Shown here one piece after another: positions 23,180-27,196 of a stretch of 27,196 nt of DNA. Origin of the DNA: Thermoplasmatota archaeon (GTDB lineage: Archaea > Thermoplasmatota > Thermoplasmata > Thermoplasmatales > GCA-001856825); assembly GCA_023379555.1 (NCBI GenBank), contig JAMCQR010000040.1, positions 1 to 27,196 on the forward strand. Direction: 5' to 3'. Position 1 is the first letter of the stretch, and every line of letters begins with the position of its first letter. A program made the position numbers and the translations under genes. The notes under the pieces are model-generated. The model was not told where the DNA came from and ran no database searches. It worked only from the letters and a program-made list of their open reading frames with translations.

Positions 23180-24334
23180 ATGTTCAGAACTATTAAACTG
23201 AAACTTCCCTACGATAAATCACTTCTGGAAACAGGAGAGAGATTCAGGGAGGCATGCCAGATGGCTCTGGACTATGGATTTTCTGCACGTACATTCAACA
23301 AGAACAAGCTTAACAGGGCAACGTATGAAGATGTCAGGAAAGCCATACCAACGCTTCCGTCTGCACTTGTCCAGACCGCAAGGGATACTGCATCTGAATC
23401 ATTGAAACAGACCAAACTGGAGAAGAAAATACACAGGAAATCTCTGACCATAAGGTATGACAGGCGAACGTTCAGGTTCTATCCTGATTCGCACACAATA
23501 TCGCTGACAACGGTCAGTGGCAGGCTGGTATTTCCAGTTGCCCTTTCTCCACTCATAGAGAAATACAGGGGAGAATATACCAATGCACAGGTATTCATTG
23601 ACACAAAGCATCGGAAGATGTCGGTGATGATACAGGTGGAATTGCAAGATAAGGAGGTCGAAAAAAAGGTATATAACAACATAAAGGTAATGGGAGTAGA
23701 TAGAGGCATAAGGAACATGGCGGTATTATCGAATAACATCTTCTTCAATTCAGCACAGCTGAAGGACGTGAAGGGAAGATATCGTTACAACAGGAAGAAA
23801 TTGCAGCACGCAGGCACTCGTTCCGCACATCTTAAATTGAAAGAATTGAGCGGAAGAGAGAGACGGTTCGTGCAGAACACAAATCATGCAATTTCAAAGC
23901 AGATCGTAAATTTTCCATTTGACGTGATTGCACTTGAAGACCTGGGATCGGCAAGAATGAGAACGAAGCGCAATGGAAGGAGATTCAATCGTAAACTCGG
24001 TTCATGGTCTCCTCATCACCTGGAGCAGTTCATCGAATACAAGGCCCAGGAAAGAAACAAATCGGTCGTCTATGTGAATCCTAGATACACATCTCAGAGG
24101 TGTTCATCCTGCGGATACGTCCATAAGGACAACCGAAAAGGATCTGTTTTTCGCTGCCTGAAGTGTGGATTCGAGCTTCATGCCGATCTCAATGCATCAA
24201 GAAACATCGAGGTACTCGGTAAATCTGAGTACTTCAGGCTGCTGTCAACCAGCCAATCGTTGCGGTTCGATGAATCCATGCCTACGGACGTGGCGGAGAC
24301 CAGCAACAAGCTGCAACCCTTCAGGGTGCAGTAG
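23180..24334 (+). CDS. tnpB: TnpB (IS200/IS605 family RNA-guided nuclease)
   Basis: A complete 384-aa TnpB. RuvC residues D174 (VMGVDRGIRNMAVLS), E253 (VIALEDLGSARM) and D336 (HADLNASRNI) are all present; the zinc ribbon is C308/C311 and C326/C329. The N-terminus FRTIKLKLPYDKSLL, the length pattern and the middle region are unlike the TnpB at the left edge, so the two are separate lineages. All catalytic residues are intact, so it may be active with a guide RNA made from its 3' end. The last codons form part of the right-end hairpin. Confidence 0.95.
   Translation: MFRTIKLKLPYDKSLLETGERFREACQMALDYGFSARTFNKNKLNRATYEDVRKAIPTLPSALVQTARDTASESLKQTKLEKKIHRKSLTIRYDRRTFRFYPDSHTISLTTVSGRLVFPVALSPLIEKYRGEYTNAQVFIDTKHRKMSVMIQVELQDKEVEKKVYNNIKVMGVDRGIRNMAVLSNNIFFNSAQLKDVKGRYRYNRKKLQHAGTRSAHLKLKELSGRERRFVQNTNHAISKQIVNFPFDVIALEDLGSARMRTKRNGRRFNRKLGSWSPHHLEQFIEYKAQERNKSVVYVNPRYTSQRCSSCGYVHKDNRKGSVFRCLKCGFELHADLNASRNIEVLGKSEYFRLLSTSQSLRFDESMPTDVAETSNKLQPFRVQ
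24311..24331 (+). repeat. Right-end hairpin / probable guide-RNA scaffold end
   Basis: CTGC-A-ACCCT, TC loop, AGGGT-GCAG: a stem with a single bulged A and a TC tip, the same design as the left-end hairpin at 23102-23122 but with a different stem sequence. It spans the last codons of tnpB. GTAGT-TG-ACTAC at 24331-24342 is a further short palindrome at the probable element end. Family knowledge places the omegaRNA 3' end here, with its guide reading into flanking DNA. Confidence 0.6.
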
Positions 24335-24471
24335 TTGACTACCTTGCAATGCTATTTTCCATTTCATATTTTTCGTTCTCAGAAATGGCTTTATGAATTG
24401 CTACAAAATGTCCGCAATAACCCTGTTCATCCTTACAATAAACGTAGGGATCGCTTCTACTAGATTGAAAT

Positions 24472-24591
24472 CTTATATAATTGGGAACCGTGAACGAACC
24501 TGGTTGAGGAAGAAAATAAATAGGTATTAGGAATTGAGACTTAGGAGATGGAATCCTCCCGCGCTGCTCGAGCCAAACCCTCTCAAGAGTG
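24472..24591 (+). promoter_or_regulatory. Promoter and structured leader before two small genes
   Basis: A TATA element CTTATATAAT at 24472-24481 predicts transcription from about 24503. The leader contains GGAATC (24550-24555) complementary to GATTCC (24594-24599), enclosing GCTCGAGC and CTCT-CA-AGAG palindromes. This could fold into a nested stem-loop next to the start of the first small ORF. Not matched to any known RNA family. Confidence 0.35.
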
Positions 24592-24744
24592 ATGATTCCT
24601 TATAAAGGAGTGGATTTCGTGGATGACATTCAGAAAGAGCTGCGAGAGAACGAGAAACAATTGGCCTTACTCAAGGAAAGAATAAAGGTTGCCGGAGAGG
24701 ACTACGAACTGTTCATTGGAAAGTTGAAGGAAGTGGAAAGATGA
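24592..24744 (+). CDS. Small coiled-coil protein, 50 aa (or 41 aa from GTG 24619)
   Basis: ATG at 24592, or GTG at 24619 with GGAG eight bases before it. The core DDIQKELRENEKQLALLKERI has a heptad-like charged/leucine pattern, predicting a coiled coil. Its TGA lies in an ATGA overlap with the next gene at 24741, strong evidence for translation of both as a unit. Function unknown. Confidence 0.55.
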   Translation: MIPYKGVDFVDDIQKELRENEKQLALLKERIKVAGEDYELFIGKLKEVER

Positions 24745-25001
24745 CCGAGCATGAAACAATGGTGAAGCTGTGGTCCTTAAACAGGCAGGTTGCATCCCTT
24801 CGGTTCAAATATTATGAACTCTTCACTACCAACCGTATACTTGCGATGAAATTATTTGGGTACAGAGCTACCGAGCCAGAAAAATTTTCTGATAGTCTGG
24901 TTAAGAGAATGGAATTCTACGTTCTTGATGGTAGAACTGTTGATATGCGGATGAAGGAAGCTGAGTCCGATAAAGGAAAAAGTAAAGAGAAGACCGAGTG
25001 A
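24741..25001 (+). CDS. Hypothetical charged protein, 86 aa
   Basis: Starts in an ATGA overlap with the preceding small gene. The N-terminal two thirds (MVKLWSLNRQVASLRFKYYELF and so on) are probably helical, and the C-terminus is a Lys/Glu/Ser tail. No family recognised. The pair may form a heteromeric coiled-coil complex (inference from arrangement only). Convergent with the mscS-type gene. Confidence 0.6.
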   Translation: MTEHETMVKLWSLNRQVASLRFKYYELFTTNRILAMKLFGYRATEPEKFSDSLVKRMEFYVLDGRTVDMRMKEAESDKGKSKEKTE

Positions 25002-25127
25002 ACGGACCTTGAAGAAAAGGCTCCCTCAAACAGAAAGAATGTTTCGAGACAGTGACGACCTCATAGTTGGCCTTGCAACTGTAATCTTGTCATTCATTTC
25101 TTCTGTTGTGACTCCAAAATGGGAAAT

Positions 25128-26012
25128 TCACTTTCCCGCTGCTAGCAGGTTTTCTAAGAATTTTCCCCTAATTCCTTCAGAGTCTTCACTCCCTATAGTG
25201 AGAGTTATAACAACCAGGTAAGTCTCTCTACCGATTTCCTCAATGTAGCTCTGGTAACTCTTTATTTCTTTAGAAATCGAAACGATGGATTCTACATCCT
25301 TCTTAAATTTTGCATAGTCCACATTCTTCAGAATTTCCGTCCGGATCTGTATTCTGTTTCTAACCGGGTTTACTGCAGTCGCACCTTGGATTACTATGCT
25401 ATTTGGCATCTTTAAAACAGTTCCATCATCCTCAACGATGGTCGTGAAGTTCATGGATATGTCCTCCACCCTTCCTTTTATTTTCCATCTGAACTCGTCC
25501 CTCGATAGATACTTTGGAGGATAGGATGGCAGCATGTAAGAAAACTGCCACGAATTGAATTCGATATAATCGCCTGGGACGAACGGCCTAGACCATATTA
25601 GGAGGATCCCACTGAAGAAATTAGAAAGAATCTGTTGTGCTGCGAGCCCTATTATTGCACCAACAAATGCACCGCCTAGTATAATAGAGCTCAGATTCAC
25701 ACCAAGCAGGTCAAGAATGACCAACAGTATAATGAAATAACCAGCAATCGACAAGAGGAAGATCAGGGGTTTTACGTACTTCTTCTGAATTCTTCTTTCC
25801 AGAGATCTTTCCAGTGTCTTTAGAATCAGTCTAAGCACCATGTACAGAATTATTCCGAAGAGAGTAGCCTGGATTACGTTGTCATACTGTAAATAACCTA
25901 TGGGTATGATAGATTTGATCTTCGTAAAGAAGAAAACTAGCGCAATTAGCACCAGTCCCGTCAGAACTATCCACCAAATCCGACTGACCAATCCCTTATT
26001 TTTCACAGTCAC
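25128..26012 (-). CDS. MscS-family mechanosensitive channel
   Basis: 294 aa, GTG start at 26012 with an AT-rich promoter element about 26 bp upstream. Membrane helices at about 11-29, 45-64 and 82-102 precede the pore helix GGAFVGAIIGLAAQQILSNF (113-132) and the MscS beta-domain start SRPFVPGDYIEF (141-152); PNSIVIQG and NPVRN follow in the usual order. It would release solutes on osmotic downshock. A lysine/glutamate-rich cytosolic end is short. Neighbours do not suggest a special role. Confidence 0.93.
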   Translation of the reverse strand: MTVKNKGLVSRIWWIVLTGLVLIALVFFFTKIKSIIPIGYLQYDNVIQATLFGIILYMVLRLILKTLERSLERRIQKKYVKPLIFLLSIAGYFIILLVILDLLGVNLSSIILGGAFVGAIIGLAAQQILSNFFSGILLIWSRPFVPGDYIEFNSWQFSYMLPSYPPKYLSRDEFRWKIKGRVEDISMNFTTIVEDDGTVLKMPNSIVIQGATAVNPVRNRIQIRTEILKNVDYAKFKKDVESIVSISKEIKSYQSYIEEIGRETYLVVITLTIGSEDSEGIRGKFLENLLAAGK

Positions 26013-26346
26013 GCCACTTGAATATTTGATAAGTATTTTTGTGGAGTGTTCAGATATGAAGAATTAGACTGTCCGGATTATAAATGCAGACCCATTGTGT
26101 CCGGAAATTTTCACAGAAAATTTATCTCCGATAGGTTTCATCAGATCGCAAAATGCTTGAAACTGTAGCCAGACACCGGCTGCTATACGTATCTATTAAA
26201 TCAGTAGCCATAAGTAGAAAAAAAATGGTTCTAACAATAGAGATAATCGAGATTATGCATATTCCACGGCAAACCCCCTAAAGTCGATATCTGAAGTAAA
26301 ATCATTCGCAATACTTATATGAAGTCGTTTCGATGGAGCTTTACAT
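26013..26346. other. Intergenic region with candidate promoters
   Basis: Two TGTCCGGA direct repeats (26070-26077, 26098-26105) bracket a TTATAAAT element, with no convincing gene downstream. A TATA candidate ATACTTATAT at 26311-26320 serves the small ORF at 26347. Nothing else recognised. Confidence 0.35.
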
Positions 26347-26445
26347 ATGAAAAAGAGAATTCGACGATTCCGCCTTCTGCTAGTTATACAGATTGCGAAC
26401 AGGATTCTCGATTCGTGGAGGAGGAGTCTAAACAACTATGAATGA
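26347..26445 (+). CDS. Small basic amphipathic peptide, 32 aa
   Basis: MKKRIRRFRLLLVIQIANRI followed by LDSWRRSLNNYE. TATA candidate 27-36 bp upstream. Its end overlaps the next gene's ATG by 8 bp, suggesting coupled translation. A single amphipathic or membrane-associating helix with basic residues is predicted. Unrecognised, and short enough that chance is possible. Confidence 0.4.
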   Translation: MKKRIRRFRLLLVIQIANRILDSWRRSLNNYE

Positions 26446-26680
26446 CTGGAAGAGAGAGTTGAAGAAGGAGGAGAAGAGGAAGGAGATAAAGTATGCAAAG
26501 AGGGTCAGAAAAGAGGCTCTCCAAAAGGCACTAGCTAAAGAATTGAAGAAGAGTCGGTCTCCAAAAAAGAGAAGTGTTACGCAAATAATCAAGAAGGATC
26601 TCATGGAGGTGGAGTCTTCAGTGAGGGGTATTAAGAATAGTCTGAAGAAGAAGCCAAAAAGTAAGTCCAAAGACAAGTGA
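26438..26680 (+). CDS. Lysine-rich small protein, 80 aa
   Basis: MNDWKRELKKEEKRKEIKYA and onward: about a third Lys/Arg with many Glu, probably helical, with a Lys/Ser tail (KKKPKSKSKDK). GGAGGAGG-like sequence 15-20 bp upstream may be an SD. Possible nucleic-acid-binding protein judged by charge only. Family unknown. Confidence 0.55.
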   Translation: MNDWKRELKKEEKRKEIKYAKRVRKEALQKALAKELKKSRSPKKRSVTQIIKKDLMEVESSVRGIKNSLKKKPKSKSKDK

Positions 26681-27145
26681 GTATCGCCTGCTGCTGATTC
26701 AATTCCGGATTCCTAAACTCCCAAGTATGGAGCGGTTGAATGAACCATCATAACAAAGAATAGAATAACTTCTGAAAATAGATAATAATCAGAGGATTTT
26801 CGTAGTTCCTCAGTAGAATCCAAACATTTGGAAACTTTTCTCACACTTTTGGCGTATCCTTCGCTTCCTGAGCTTGCTTATATTTGACATTCTCAATCTT
26901 GTTTCCTCCTCTCTTATTCCAGCCTCTAGTAATTTTGAATCACTTCACTACAATATATTTAAGAAATCTTCTTCCCCCTCACTTTGCTTTTTTCGATCTT
27001 CTTGGAGGTAATTTCCACTACTAGCAAATAATATCATTATTACCATTTCGCAAGGAGATTGAATTTCGTATTATGAAAGATAACTACACTTGTTCTTTCA
27101 AATACAATATGACTTTCTGTCTTGCTCTGTCGGACTTAGTCTTGA
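26681..27145. other. Mostly non-coding spacer before tRNA-Leu
   Basis: AT-rich with one weak short ORF on the minus strand (listed separately) and a good minus-strand TATA candidate, CTTAAATATATTG, at about 26957-26969. No other gene or repeat could be supported. Confidence 0.4.
26810..26896 (-). CDS. Possible 28-aa basic peptide
   Basis: TTG at 26896 (or ATG at 26890) follows GAGGAGG eight to fourteen bases upstream; the peptide includes SNISKLRKRRIRQKCEKSFQ. A TATA candidate lies about 65 bp upstream, leaving a leader of about 40 nt. It has the SD and promoter of a gene but is too short to be sure; a small RNA is an alternative. Confidence 0.25.
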   Translation of the reverse strand: MRMSNISKLRKRRIRQKCEKSFQMFGFY

Positions 27146-27196
27146 TGCGGAGGGGGAGATTTGAACTCCCGGATCCCTACGGAGCCAGACCCTCAA
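27146..27196 (-). tRNA. tRNA-Leu (anticodon GAG), 3' part; 5' end beyond window
   Basis: On the minus strand the visible part begins in the anticodon loop TTGAGGG (anticodon GAG). A long variable arm, CTCC-GTA-GGGA, marks a class II tRNA; then comes the T arm GGGAG-TTCAAAT-CTCCC and the acceptor strand CCTCCGC with discriminator A. CCA is not encoded. The acceptor sequence is the common archaeal tRNA-Leu type. Confidence 0.9.

Larger units (their letters stand above)
23072..24345 (+). mobile_element. tnpB-only IS200/IS605-type element, right boundary approximate
   Basis: Left end with hairpin (23072-23142), tnpB (23180-24334) and a right-end hairpin (24311-24331) overlapping the tnpB stop. 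No tnpA is present, so movement would need a transposase in trans. No target duplication is expected for this family, so the exact right end cannot be fixed from one copy. Confidence 0.75.

Noticed and set aside
24339..24490. Minus-strand frame with DPYVYCKDEQGYCGHF beside the tnpB right end
   Set aside because: It looks protein-like but has no ATG, GTG or TTG start in frame near the minus-strand TATA candidate. At most it is a remnant gene fragment next to the IS; not strong enough to annotate.
24589..24640. Possible box C/D RNA (GTGATGA box C)
   Set aside because: No CTGA box D at a suitable distance; the region is better explained by the small ORF start.
25009..25221. Plus-strand 70-codon frame with a TTG start
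   Set aside because: Its second half is antisense to the well-supported mscS-type gene, and there is no SD or promoter.
1..27196. CRISPR arrays or a prophage
   Set aside because: No regularly spaced repeats and no phage structural or integrase genes were seen.

Overview
The window looks like a chromosome segment of a wall-less, heterotrophic archaeon, probably Thermoplasmatales (Cuniculiplasma/Ferroplasma-like). The reasons are: almost every gene has an AT-rich TATA element about 26 bp before its start codon (leaderless archaeal promoters); the solute-binding protein has an N-terminal and a C-terminal membrane anchor; a tRNA-Leu(GAG) lies at the right edge with no encoded CCA; two TnpB-type IS200/IS605 relatives are present; and SD motifs are rare. 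The taxonomic call is inference, because no rRNA is present.

Layout. 1-1314: the 5' part of a tnpB element on the minus strand, with its left end. 1347-16537: a dense catabolic island. It holds murQ, an AmiE-like serine amidase, a GNAT acetyltransferase, a four-gene Dpp/Opp ABC transporter (dppBCDF order, minus strand), a divergent membrane-anchored solute-binding protein, namZ (GH171/DUF1343), a MurNAc/GlcNAc-type kinase (BadF/BadG family), nagZ (GH3), an L-Ala-D/L-Glu-type dipeptide epimerase and an S13 D-Ala-D-Ala carboxypeptidase homologue. 16563-21977: a DAP-decarboxylase-type PLP enzyme, a class II glutamine amidotransferase-like Ntn hydrolase, a phospholipase-B-like Ntn hydrolase and GTP-type PEP carboxykinase. 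22227-23046: a 52-aa charged protein and an NfeD-like membrane protein. 23072-24345: a second tnpB element of a different tnpB lineage but with a nearly identical left end. 24346-26896: small charged proteins and an MscS-type channel. 27146-end: tRNA-Leu.

How the genes fit together. The island closely parallels the Bacillus subtilis murQ-murR-murP-amiE-nagZ-namZ cluster, combined with the E. coli/Bacillus murein-peptide branch (Dpp/Opp uptake, Ala-Glu epimerase). None of the hydrolases has a signal peptide. The picture is import of muropeptides or murein fragments by the ABC transporter and cytoplasmic disassembly: NamZ and NagZ split the sugars, AmiE separates MurNAc from peptide, the kinase and MurQ turn MurNAc into GlcNAc-6-phosphate plus lactate, the S13 peptidase removes D-Ala, the epimerase handles L-Ala-D-Glu, and the PLP decarboxylase can convert DAP to lysine. 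PEPCK would feed the carbon into gluconeogenesis. An archaeon of this group makes no murein, so this is best read as a system for eating bacterial cell walls. It is the main result of the window.

Other notable structures are a perfect 92-bp direct duplication of the kinase promoter and 5' end, carrying an operator-like palindrome; a symmetric bidirectional promoter between nagZ and the epimerase gene; and two outward-facing tnpB elements whose matching left ends bracket about 21.8 kb containing the whole island.
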